Notes under the pieces: generated by a model
Databases searched by the model: none
Seen by the model: the letters and a program-made list of their open reading frames with translations, nothing else
Told to the model about the DNA's origin: nothing
In this document: positions 1 through 7,679 of the stretch, piece after piece
Numbering within the stretch: the first letter of the stretch is position 1
Layout of the letters: every line of letters begins with the position of its first letter
Translations under genes and position numbers: made by a program
Assembly (NCBI GenBank): GCA_014377905.1
Contig: JACMOQ010000448.1
Location: 1 to 14,200 of the forward strand
From: Acetobacteraceae bacterium
GTDB taxonomy: Bacteria > Pseudomonadota > Alphaproteobacteria > Acetobacterales > Acetobacteraceae
DNA: 14,200 nt
Direction: 5' to 3'

Positions 1-660
1 GAGCGGGGCGCGGATGATTTCCTCGAAATGCTTGGTGAGTTCGCGCGCCAGTACTGCCGGGCGATCGCCGAACGCGGCCAGTAAATCCGCCAGGGTTTCG
101 CCGGCGCGGGACGGGGCTTCGTACCAGATCATCGTCGCCGATAGCCCGGCGCGCTCGGCGGCGCGCAGTTGCGCGAAGGCCGCGAGCCGCGCCCCACCGC
201 GTGGTGGGAACCCGAGAAACAGAAACGGGTGCGGCGGCAGGCCAGAAAGGGTCAGCGCGGTCAGCGCCGCATTCGGTCCGGGCAAGGCGGAAACTGGCAA
301 TCCGGCCTCGAGCGCCGCCCGCACCAGCCGGTAGCCAGGGTCGGACACCAACGGGGTGCCGGCGTCCGATACCAAAGCGATGCGTTGCCCGCCGCGCAAC
401 CTTTCAAGCAGTGCCGGGATGCGCTGATCCTCGTTATGGTCATGCAAGGGCGCGGTTGCGGCACTTATGCCATACGCGGTGAGCAGGCGGGCTGTAACCC
501 GCGTATCCTCGCATAATATGAGATCGGCGGCTTTTAATGTGGCAATGGCGCGGATCGTGACATCTCCGAGGTTGCCGATTGGCGTGGGAACCAGCACAAG
601 TCCTTCAGGCGGCGTGGCCGTGCGGTTCAGAATGGGGAGATCGGGCAATGCTTCGGACAT
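1..660 (-). CDS. rsmI: 16S rRNA (cytidine-1402-2'-O)-methyltransferase RsmI, 3' end missing
   Basis: RsmI uses S-adenosylmethionine to 2'-O-methylate C1402 in the decoding centre of 16S rRNA, in the cytoplasm. Reading the minus strand from the ATG at 660-658 gives 220 uninterrupted codons to the window edge. The usual length is about 280 residues, so roughly the last 60 are outside. Family motifs are clear: LVPTPIGNLGDVTIRA near residues 22-38, the ILCEDTR block near 49-55, HDHNE near 75, ALVSDAGTPLVSDPGY near 95-110, and LPGPNAAL in the SAM-binding tetrapyrrole-methylase fold. The chosen start has a good AGGAG six bases upstream. A GTG about 20 codons in, just before the conserved block, is a weaker alternative. 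The gene is divergent from the LpoA-like lipoprotein gene, the rsmI (yraL) / yraM pairing known from many proteobacteria, and their 5' ends overlap. Confidence 0.95.
   Translation of the reverse strand, partial: MSEALPDLPILNRTATPPEGLVLVPTPIGNLGDVTIRAIATLKAADLILCEDTRVTARLLTAYGISAATAPLHDHNEDQRIPALLERLRGGQRIALVSDAGTPLVSDPGYRLVRAALEAGLPVSALPGPNAALTALTLSGLPPHPFLFLGFPPRGGARLAAFAQLRAAERAGLSATMIWYEAPSRAGETLADLLAAFGDRPAVLARELTKHFEEIIRAPL
634..640 (+). promoter_or_regulatory. Shine-Dalgarno GGGGAGA of the lipoprotein gene, inside rsmI
   Basis: GGGGAGA stands seven bases before the ATG at 648. It decides the start of the lipoprotein: the reading frame stays open up to a possible start at 579, but only 648 places a signal peptide with a lipobox at the N-terminus. 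The site lies inside the rsmI coding sequence. Confidence 0.65.
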
Positions 661-1970
661 GGATACTCCTGGGATCTATCTTAGCACTGGCTGGCTGTGC
701 GGAGCCACGCCCGGATCGCGGGATGCCGAGAATGACATCGGTGCTTGGCGGCGGCGGGGTGCGACCAGCATCCCAAAACGCGCCGCCAAACGTGTTTACG
801 GCGCCGTCCACCAACGCAACGAGCGTTGACGGTCTTTCAGCGACCGCGCCGCCGGGCCGCAGGGTCGCATTGCTGGCACCATTGAGTGGGCCGAATGCTG
901 AGCGCGGTGCCGCGCTGGTGCGCGCGGCCGGTCTTGCGCTGAAAGGGGACGGCGCGTCGATGCTCGATGTGCTGGACACCAAGGGCACAGCCGAAGGTGC
1001 GGCGGCGGCGGCGATGACAGCCATTGCCGGGGGCGCGGGATTGATCCTTGGGCCACTGACGGCGGGAGAAACCGCAGCCGTTGCCGGCCCGGCCCGGGCG
1101 GCGGGGGTTGGCGTATTACCGTTCACATCGGATCCGGCCCAGGCGCAAACCGGGGTCTGGCCGCTCGGCATCATGCCGGCCCAACAGGTCCGCCGGATGG
1201 TGGCCGCGGTGATGGCACAGGGTAAGAACCGCTTCGCGGCGGTCCTGCCCGACAGCGATTTTGGCCGCGCCATGGCCACTGCATTGCAGCAGGCGACCAG
1301 CAGCGCCGGCGCGCCCGATCCGGTGATTGCCTTCCACACCGGCGGTACCTCGTCGATCAACGGCACGATCCGTAGCATCTCGGGCTATGCGAATAGACGC
1401 GGTCCGGTTGACGGCCAAATCCGCACCGCCCGCGCGCTCGGCACGGCTGATGGCCGGCGGCAGGCCGCGCAACTGGCCAAGTCACCGATCCCGCCGCCGC
1501 CGTTCGACGCAATATTGCTTGCTGATAGCGGCGATCGGCTGAGCACGGTGGCAAGCCTGCTGCCATATTATGATCTCGATCCGCCGGCGGTTCGGGTGCT
1601 GGGCCCGGCGCTGTGGGGGGTGGCCACGGCGCGCGGTGATGCGGCGCTGCCCGGCGCTTGGTATGCGGCGCCCGACCCGGCGAGCCGCGCCAATTTCGAT
1701 GCGCTTTATCAGGCCGATGGCGGCGGGCCCGCGCCGGGGCTGTCGGATTTTGCCTATGATGCCGCCGGGATCGCCCGGGTGTTGGCGCGCCAAGGCGGGT
1801 TTTCGTATGCGGCACTGGCCCGCCCGGACGGATTTTCCGGAGTGGACGGGGTGCTTGCGTTGCAGCCCGATGGCACGGTGCGGCGCGGCCTGGCGGTGTT
1901 TGAGCTGCAACGCGGCGGAGCGGTGATCATCGAGCCCGCACCGGATACCATTACCGCCCCCGGACTCTAA
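648..1970 (+). CDS. lpoA: Penicillin-binding protein activator, LpoA/YraM-like lipoprotein
   Basis: A 440-residue predicted outer-membrane lipoprotein with a periplasmic-binding-protein type 1 fold. In gammaproteobacteria this family activates PBP1A for peptidoglycan synthesis; that role in an alphaproteobacterium is inferred. The N-terminus, MLRTW followed by a hydrophobic stretch and LALAGC, is a lipobox with acylated Cys17. A Pro/Ser/Asn-rich linker follows to about residue 65. The binding domain then opens with VALLAPLSG near 70-80 and continues with ILGPLTAGE, GVLPFTSDP, and the FAAVLPDSDFGRAMA core near 200. The protein is shorter than E. coli LpoA because it lacks the N-terminal TPR domain, as is usual outside gammaproteobacteria. 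The start at 648 was chosen over 579 for the lipobox and ribosome site. The phoR-like gene follows after 7 bp, so the two are probably co-transcribed. The exact physiological role is uncertain; the fold and lipoprotein nature are well supported. Confidence 0.88.
   Translation: MLRTWILLGSILALAGCAEPRPDRGMPRMTSVLGGGGVRPASQNAPPNVFTAPSTNATSVDGLSATAPPGRRVALLAPLSGPNAERGAALVRAAGLALKGDGASMLDVLDTKGTAEGAAAAAMTAIAGGAGLILGPLTAGETAAVAGPARAAGVGVLPFTSDPAQAQTGVWPLGIMPAQQVRRMVAAVMAQGKNRFAAVLPDSDFGRAMATALQQATSSAGAPDPVIAFHTGGTSSINGTIRSISGYANRRGPVDGQIRTARALGTADGRRQAAQLAKSPIPPPPFDAILLADSGDRLSTVASLLPYYDLDPPAVRVLGPALWGVATARGDAALPGAWYAAPDPASRANFDALYQADGGGPAPGLSDFAYDAAGIARVLARQGGFSYAALARPDGFSGVDGVLALQPDGTVRRGLAVFELQRGGAVIIEPAPDTITAPGL
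666..670 (-). promoter_or_regulatory. Shine-Dalgarno AGGAG of rsmI, inside the divergent lipoprotein gene
   Basis: The minus strand reads AGGAG, then seven bases, then ATG at 660. This supports 660 as the rsmI start. The site lies within codons 7-8 of the plus-strand lipoprotein gene, so the two genes share sequence at their 5' ends. Confidence 0.7.
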
Positions 1971-1977
1971 ACCGCGT

Positions 1978-3324
1978 ATGGGTGCAAAGCGGCTGCTGGG
2001 TGCATTTCTGGCCATTGGTGGGGTGCCGTTGGTGGCGCTGGGCGGGTTGATCGTGCACGCCGACATCGCTGTTTGGCCTGGCGGAGTCACGTTTGCCGCA
2101 ACCGCATTATCGGCCTTGGCGGTCGCCTACATCTGGTTGCGCGACATTGATCTTCTGGCGGAAACTTTGCGCCAGGCGATGGCGAACCAGGGACCGGCGC
2201 TATCGAGTGCGGCGGCCGCCCCGCGCATCCCCTCGGTCGAGCGTATCGCGCACGGTATCGAGCAACTCGCCCGCGGCCTCGCCAACCGCGCCGGGGAAAT
2301 CGGCGTGCTGCTGCGTGCCAATCAGGCGATTATCGAGCGTTTGCCCGATCCGTTGCTGGTGCTTGCCCCTGATCGCGCCGTGCTGCGGGCCAACACGGCC
2401 ATGCGCACCGCCTTCCGCGATGAAATTCCCGTCCTGCTGCGCCACCCGGTGTTACGCAGCGCGATTAGCAGGGCCTGGACGGAAAAAGCGACGCAAACCG
2501 TTGACCTCAGCCTGCCCGTGCCGGTGGAGCGCGAGGTTCAGGCAACAATCATTTATTTCGACCCGCCTTTGGCCGATGGCGGGCAGGCCCTGGTGATCCT
2601 TTCGGATCGCACCCGCGAACGCCGGGTGGAGGCGATGCGCGCGGATTTCGTCGCCAATGTCAGCCACGAATTGCGCACCCCGCTGGCCAGCGTCATCGGC
2701 TTCATCGACACCATCCGTGGCCCCGCCGCCGATGACCCGCCAGCCCAGACGCGCTTCCTCGGCATCATGGCCGAGCAAGCGGACCGCATGCGCCGGCTGA
2801 TCGACGACCTGTTGAGCCTCAGCCGGATCGAACTGGTTGAACACGAGCTGCCGTCAACCAGGATCGATGTTGCCGAGCTGGTGCGCGGTGTTGCCGCATC
2901 GTTCGAGCCGCGGCTTGCTGAGCGGCGCACCAGCCTGATCCTCGATCTTGCGCCGGGCCTGCCGACAGTGCCAGCGGATGCCGATCAGATCGCCCAGGTC
3001 GCCAGCAATCTGATCGAAAACGCGATAAAATATGGCCGGGAAGCTGGGCAGGTTACCGTCAGCGTGTCGGCGGCGCGGGCGGGCGTGGTGCTGGTGGTCA
3101 ACGATGACGGCCCCGGCATGGCCCGCGTCCACCTGCCGCGCTTGACCGAGCGTTTTTACCGCGTCGACAAAGCCCGCAGCCGCAATGCCGGGGGCACTGG
3201 GCTGGGGCTGGCGATCGTCAAACATATTACCAACCGCCATCGCGGGCAGTTGCAGATCGAGAGCGAGGAGGGCAAGGGCAGCCGGTTCAGTGTCTGGCTG
3301 CCGATCGGAAAGGTGGACGGCTAG
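1978..3324 (+). CDS. phoR: PhoR-type sensor histidine kinase
   Basis: A 448-residue inner-membrane histidine kinase. The sequence shows two N-terminal hydrophobic segments (about residues 6-27 and 36-54) joined by a very short periplasmic turn, a cytoplasmic linker, and a PAS-like sensor region (about 105-210). A HisKA domain follows, with the SHELRTPL box and phospho-accepting His230, then the HATPase with N box NLIENAIKYG (about 343-352), G1 box NDDGPGM (about 375), F box ERFYRVD and G2 box GGTGLGLA (about 405). Lack of a large periplasmic domain is typical of PhoR, which senses phosphate through the Pst transporter and PhoU and phosphorylates PhoB. Neither PhoB nor pst/phoU genes are next to it here, so the partner is unproven. 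It starts 7 bp after the lipoprotein stop with no clear ribosome site, suggesting translational coupling. Confidence 0.85.
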   Translation: MGAKRLLGAFLAIGGVPLVALGGLIVHADIAVWPGGVTFAATALSALAVAYIWLRDIDLLAETLRQAMANQGPALSSAAAAPRIPSVERIAHGIEQLARGLANRAGEIGVLLRANQAIIERLPDPLLVLAPDRAVLRANTAMRTAFRDEIPVLLRHPVLRSAISRAWTEKATQTVDLSLPVPVEREVQATIIYFDPPLADGGQALVILSDRTRERRVEAMRADFVANVSHELRTPLASVIGFIDTIRGPAADDPPAQTRFLGIMAEQADRMRRLIDDLLSLSRIELVEHELPSTRIDVAELVRGVAASFEPRLAERRTSLILDLAPGLPTVPADADQIAQVASNLIENAIKYGREAGQVTVSVSAARAGVVLVVNDDGPGMARVHLPRLTERFYRVDKARSRNAGGTGLGLAIVKHITNRHRGQLQIESEEGKGSRFSVWLPIGKVDG

Positions 3325-3455
3325 AGCGGAGGCGAGACCGCGAACCCGGATCGTGGTCACCTGAAGGACGCAATAACGACGCTGTTGCGCCGTGGTCGAT
3401 TGCAGGCCAAAACTGACCCCGGGAAAAAACGACCAACGGAATTGGAAACTGACGA
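3325..3455 (+). other. 131-bp gap upstream of the giant Hint protein gene
   Basis: No reading frame of note and no convincing sigma-70 promoter were found. The gap holds one imperfect inverted repeat (3369-3389) and a weak purine-rich stretch, GGAATTGGAAA, just before the ATG at 3456. There is no hairpin plus T-run behind the kinase stop, so read-through from the kinase gene is possible. Confidence 0.5.
3369..3389. repeat. Imperfect inverted repeat, possible operator
   Basis: The half sites CGCAATAACG and CGCTGTTGCG match as an inverted repeat around a central A: eight Watson-Crick pairs, one G-T pair and one mismatch. The repeat sits 67 bp before the start of the 1407-residue gene, a plausible place for a regulator. 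No regulator family could be assigned. Confidence 0.25.
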
Positions 3456-6400
3456 ATGGCGACATTCACCTGGATTGGCGGTAATGGTACGTTGGTCGCG
3501 AACGATGCGACTCAGGCAGCCAACTTCACGCCAACCGGTGGTCCGCCTGCGAACAACGACACGCTGATCGTTGGAACTGGCGCAACCTTGATCCTTGCCT
3601 CCGCCGGATCGGTCACCGGCCTTACCCTCGTGGCTGCGGGTTCCGATACGTTCAATTTTACCGACCAGAATTTTATTTCCTCTCGGTTCGCGCTTGGCAA
3701 CTCCACCACCCTTAACCTGACCGGGACTACACGCAACACGGCGGGCTTCGATATTGGTTCCGGCGGCGGCAGCCAGTCCCAGGTTCGCCAGACCGGCAGT
3801 GCTGCGGCATTGACCGTCAACGCAATCGGCACGGTGGTCAGCAACGGGTTCATCTATCTCGATCAACCCAATGGCAGCCTGACGTTTAACGTAGCGCAAA
3901 ACGGCACTGCACGCGGTGAGTTCTATTCGCAAGGGGTGATTTTCAACCTTGGCGGCACGCTGGTCATCAATGCCAACGCGGGCAATAGCGGCAACCGGTT
4001 TTCCAACGCCGGCTATATGATGCTCGGGTCGCAGAACGGAACGTCCTTCACCAAGCTCAACGCCCGGATGGATAACACAGGCGGAGTAATCGAACTTGCC
4101 GCCGCCGCGACTGGCGCAATCCTCGGGATCGCCACCAACATGCCCGGTGCCCAGATTATTGCGTTCGGTGCCGGCAATAGCGGCACCGTGGTGATCGATG
4201 CCACCACGACACTCGGCAGCTATGCCAATGTCGGCACCGTCACCACAACGGTTTTGCAGAACAGCTTCGAGCGTTTTAACGAGTTCGGGCCAGGAAACAC
4301 CATCGACTTGGCCGGGGTCAGCGTCGCTGGGTTGACCTATAGTTTCGGCAATGATCCCACCTGGGGCAGCAACGTCCTTACCGTGATCCGCAACGGTTCG
4401 ACCCTTGTTGCCCGCTTGCGCTTCACCAACAGTTCGGTCTTTGCCGACGGTGCCGTATCGAACTTCTTGCTGGCGGCTGATAGCGCCGGCACCGGCACGG
4501 CAATTACGGTAAATGCAACTCCGGTTTCGGTGGTCAATGCCGGTACGACCTATGCAGTCGGCGGCACCGCGGCGGTCTTTAATAGCCCGACCGTCACCGG
4601 CACGCTTGACTGGAGTAGCGCTGGAAATTGGACGGGCGGCACGGCTGCGGGCCTGCCGGGCCAGTTTCAAGCAGTCGTGATCACCAACTCGCTCGCCCAG
4701 ATCGCCAGCTTCGCGAATTATCAACTGAATATTTCCGGCGTCCAGGCTGCCGGCGGGCTCTCGTTCAGCGATCATTTCGCCAAACTCCGCATTAGCGGGG
4801 CACTCACCCTTGCCTCGGTGCCCGGGCAAAGCAGTGGTGGGGGGCTGGTGCAAACGGCCGGCACCGTTGATATCGCGGCCGGTGGCATTGTGACGGCGCG
4901 CAGCCTCGCCTCGTCCAGTAAGCTTATCCTCGAAGCCGGGGCGTCGTTGGCGGTTTCTGGCGTTGCACCGTTTGCCCTCGGGTCTGGGCTCAGCGGGCTA
5001 AGCCTCGAAGACATTGCCACTTTTAGCGGCGGCGCCGTTACCTCGGGTGGTAATATCATCATTGGCTCGAACGCCAGCGCCGCGGTTACGGCCACCGCCA
5101 GCGGCGGCACTGCCAGCAGCGTGACCGCGACTTACACCAGTGTCGGTGCCGGTGCTGTTACCGATCCTAACCAGTTGAGCGGATTATCAAGTTCCAGCTT
5201 GACCATCAGCGGTGTAGGAACAGTTTGGCGCGATGTCGGCAACGATGCCACCACCCCGCTTAGCGGTGCGATGCTGGTTGGCGGTGGCGGCACGGGAGTG
5301 AACGCACTTGGCACGGTAAGCGTGCCGGCCGGCGGCAATGGCATTCTGCTTATTGACCAGTCTGCTACCCTGATCGACAGTGCATTCGCCATACTTGGAC
5401 TGTTCAGCGGATCCAACGGTGCGGTCAATGTGCAGAACGGCGCGCAGTGGATCGTCAACACCAGCAGTCTGAGCCTGCCTGGAGCGATTGTGATCGGCAG
5501 CACGACCATTTCCCCGGTCGGGCCGCCGATCCTGTCGGTCGGGTATCTGGGCACTGGCAGCCTGAATGTGGCCGTTGGGGCTACGGTCAGCTTGGGCAGT
5601 CAATCCTTGACCGCCAATCAATTTGGGTTGGTCATCGGCAATGGCGGCGGAACGTTGTCACAGACAACGCGGCCTGGCGGCACGGTGACAGTCAACGCAG
5701 CGTTGCTGAACAGCAGCCTGGCAGCGATTGCGATCGGCCACCGTGGCGACGGCGTGCTCAGTATCAGCAATGGCGGCACAGTAATGGCCGCCGACAGTGG
5801 CGGCGTCGGGTTCGGCGTGGTGGTCGGCAACCGCAACTACGTGCTGGCCGGAACCACCACTGCTGCGACCGGAACGTTGACCATCGGTGGCGGCAGCGGA
5901 ACATCCGCCCTAATATCCAGCTCCGACTTCATCGACGGCCGAGATGGGATTGGCAGTGTCACCATCGCTAATGGCGGCAGCCTTGCTGTTACCGGCAGGT
6001 TCTTCGAGGGCGGGTCCGCAGCCGGCCGTGGGGCTGCGACCAACACCGGCAGCAATTTCCTCGTGCAAGGCGGCAGTGTCAGCATCAGCAACGGCGCCAC
6101 GATCTTTAGTGGCAGTAACTTTAATCTGGCATCCGGCGCGGTCGGGATTTCCAACGCTGGCGCCCTGGTCAACGGCAACTTTATTGTGGGTTCCGCTGGG
6201 ACCCTGACCATGCAGGGCAACGGCGGCGTATCCAGATCAATCCTGACCAACAATGCAGGCGGCACTCTCGCAAACGCCGGGTTGATCCAGGCGCTCAACG
6301 GCACGTTGCAAATCGCGGCCATTGTTGGCGGTGCCGGCAGCTTTCTGGCGTCCGGCGGCGGATCGGTGCAGTTCGATCGCGCAGTCGGCAACACCACGAC

Positions 6401-7679
6401 CGTGTCGCTCGGCGGCACGCTCAGCAACGGCACTATTGAATTGCTGACCCCGTCGAGCTTCCTCGGCATCATCGACAATTTCTGGGGTGCGGCGAGCGGA
6501 CTTGCCAATGCCGTGCTTTTGGACGGCATTGGAAGCACCTCACCGGGGCTGGTCTGGACCCAGATTGACGCGACATTTGGCACCTTGGCGATCAGCACCA
6601 ACAATACTTTGGCAGCAACCCTGAAGATCGCTGGCTATCACCCCGGCGGCTTCAACCAGGCTGGGATTGCTGGCGGGCTGACCATTGCTGCGAATGACAC
6701 CGCCCCATGCTTCGCTGCCGGTACCCGCATTCGCACCACGCGCGGGGAAATCGCCGTCGAAGCACTGGTAGTTGGCGATCTCGCCATCACCGCCACCGGC
6801 AACAGCCCGATCGTCTGGATTGGCCATCGCACGGTTGCCTGCGCCCATCATCCACGCCCGTGGGACGTCAATCCGGTCCGCATTGCCCGCGACGCCTTCG
6901 CCCCGCTGCAACCGGCGCGTGACCTCTGGCTCAGCCCCGACCATGCGGTGTTCCATGACGGCACCCTGATCCCGGTCCGCTACCTGATCAACGGCGCCAC
7001 CATCATTCAGGAACCGCGCGACACGGTCACCTATTTCCACGTGGAAGTTGCGGCCCATGCGATCCTGTTCACCGAGGGCCTGCCGACGGAAAGCTTCCTC
7101 GACACCGGCAATCGCGGCGCCTTCGTCAATGGCGGCGGTGCGGTGATGATGCATCCCGATTTTGCCCTGAAAACCTGGGACGCCGAGGCCTGCGCGCCGC
7201 TCGCAGTGGATGGCCCGGCGGTGCATGGGGCGCGCGCTGAACTGCTCGATCGCGCGGCCCTGCTCGGCCATGGGTTAACCGATGATCCCGATTTGCACCT
7301 GCTTGTCGATGGCCGGGTTATCCGGCCGGACTGGATTGGCGATGAGATCGGCTTCGTGCTGCCCGAACATTTCGTCGAGTTGCGTCTGGTGTCGCGTGGC
7401 TATGTGCCGGCCGAAATATCGTCCACCAGCAATGATCGTCGGCGGCTCGGGGTTGCGGTCACCAGCCTGATCCTTGATGGCGGCGCCATCACGCCCGGGG
7501 GCGATGGCTGGCACGCGGCCGAGGACGGGCTGCAATGGACCGATGGCGACGCAGCTATCAATGCCCGCATCGGCGCGGTGCTCGAAGTGCGGATTGCCGG
7601 AATTGGCCGCTACTGGAACCGGGCCAGCAGCGACCGGGGTCCGGTTTACGCCAGCCAGACATCCGGCACGAAGGCATAG
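3456..7679 (+). CDS. Giant beta-helical protein with C-terminal Hint domain
   Basis: 1407 residues, predicted to be exported or surface-associated. Residues 1 to about 1080 are a low-complexity beta-solenoid rich in Gly, Ser, Thr, Asn and Ala. Two caps of the form Trp...Pro-Gly...strand occur, at residues 2-45 and 382-415, so the passenger looks bipartite. Residues about 580-840 carry repeats of the type GxGxLxIxNGGTV, like the T5SS/PEP-CTERM-associated repeat. At Cys1085 a Hint_2-like domain begins (CFAAGTRIRTTRGEIAVE), with LSPDHAVF containing His1163 and a FHVE...LPTESFLDTGNR block near 1195-1222. Hint domains can cleave the chain before the Cys. A further domain (about 1235-1390, with RLGVAV and WTDGDA blocks) is often attached to Hint_2 in Acetobacteraceae. 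There is no signal peptide, autotransporter barrel, PEP-CTERM tail or RTX repeat, so the export route is unknown; type I secretion is a guess. Its true function is unknown. Confidence 0.85.
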   Translation: MATFTWIGGNGTLVANDATQAANFTPTGGPPANNDTLIVGTGATLILASAGSVTGLTLVAAGSDTFNFTDQNFISSRFALGNSTTLNLTGTTRNTAGFDIGSGGGSQSQVRQTGSAAALTVNAIGTVVSNGFIYLDQPNGSLTFNVAQNGTARGEFYSQGVIFNLGGTLVINANAGNSGNRFSNAGYMMLGSQNGTSFTKLNARMDNTGGVIELAAAATGAILGIATNMPGAQIIAFGAGNSGTVVIDATTTLGSYANVGTVTTTVLQNSFERFNEFGPGNTIDLAGVSVAGLTYSFGNDPTWGSNVLTVIRNGSTLVARLRFTNSSVFADGAVSNFLLAADSAGTGTAITVNATPVSVVNAGTTYAVGGTAAVFNSPTVTGTLDWSSAGNWTGGTAAGLPGQFQAVVITNSLAQIASFANYQLNISGVQAAGGLSFSDHFAKLRISGALTLASVPGQSSGGGLVQTAGTVDIAAGGIVTARSLASSSKLILEAGASLAVSGVAPFALGSGLSGLSLEDIATFSGGAVTSGGNIIIGSNASAAVTATASGGTASSVTATYTSVGAGAVTDPNQLSGLSSSSLTISGVGTVWRDVGNDATTPLSGAMLVGGGGTGVNALGTVSVPAGGNGILLIDQSATLIDSAFAILGLFSGSNGAVNVQNGAQWIVNTSSLSLPGAIVIGSTTISPVGPPILSVGYLGTGSLNVAVGATVSLGSQSLTANQFGLVIGNGGGTLSQTTRPGGTVTVNAALLNSSLAAIAIGHRGDGVLSISNGGTVMAADSGGVGFGVVVGNRNYVLAGTTTAATGTLTIGGGSGTSALISSSDFIDGRDGIGSVTIANGGSLAVTGRFFEGGSAAGRGAATNTGSNFLVQGGSVSISNGATIFSGSNFNLASGAVGISNAGALVNGNFIVGSAGTLTMQGNGGVSRSILTNNAGGTLANAGLIQALNGTLQIAAIVGGAGSFLASGGGSVQFDRAVGNTTTVSLGGTLSNGTIELLTPSSFLGIIDNFWGAASGLANAVLLDGIGSTSPGLVWTQIDATFGTLAISTNNTLAATLKIAGYHPGGFNQAGIAGGLTIAANDTAPCFAAGTRIRTTRGEIAVEALVVGDLAITATGNSPIVWIGHRTVACAHHPRPWDVNPVRIARDAFAPLQPARDLWLSPDHAVFHDGTLIPVRYLINGATIIQEPRDTVTYFHVEVAAHAILFTEGLPTESFLDTGNRGAFVNGGGAVMMHPDFALKTWDAEACAPLAVDGPAVHGARAELLDRAALLGHGLTDDPDLHLLVDGRVIRPDWIGDEIGFVLPEHFVELRLVSRGYVPAEISSTSNDRRRLGVAVTSLILDGGAITPGGDGWHAAEDGLQWTDGDAAINARIGAVLEVRIAGIGRYWNRASSDRGPVYASQTSGTKA
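6708..7127 (+). other. Hint_2-like autoprocessing domain in the giant protein
   Basis: The codons span residues 1085 to about 1224. Cys1085 is the expected nucleophile and follows Asp-Thr-Ala-Pro. The histidine of LSPDHAVF (His1163) corresponds to the conserved block-B histidine of Hint folds. HINT-type activity would make an N-S acyl shift at Pro1084-Cys1085 and could release or attach the upstream beta-helical part. The domain assignment rests on motif recognition; cleavage is inferred. Confidence 0.75.

Noticed and set aside
605..1378. 257-codon minus-strand frame across the lipoprotein gene
   Set aside because: Pro/Ala/Ser-rich shadow of the GC-rich lipoprotein gene, and incompatible with rsmI, which occupies the same strand in another frame.
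3357..4853. 498-codon open frame on the minus strand, antisense to the giant Hint gene
   Set aside because: It is a by-product of the biased Gly/Thr/Ala codons on the other strand. The product has no family motif, and the plus-strand frame carries clear domains.
3456..6700. RTX (GGxGxDxxx) calcium-binding repeats in the giant protein
   Set aside because: Gly-rich stretches are present, but the Asp positions of true RTX nonapeptides are missing.
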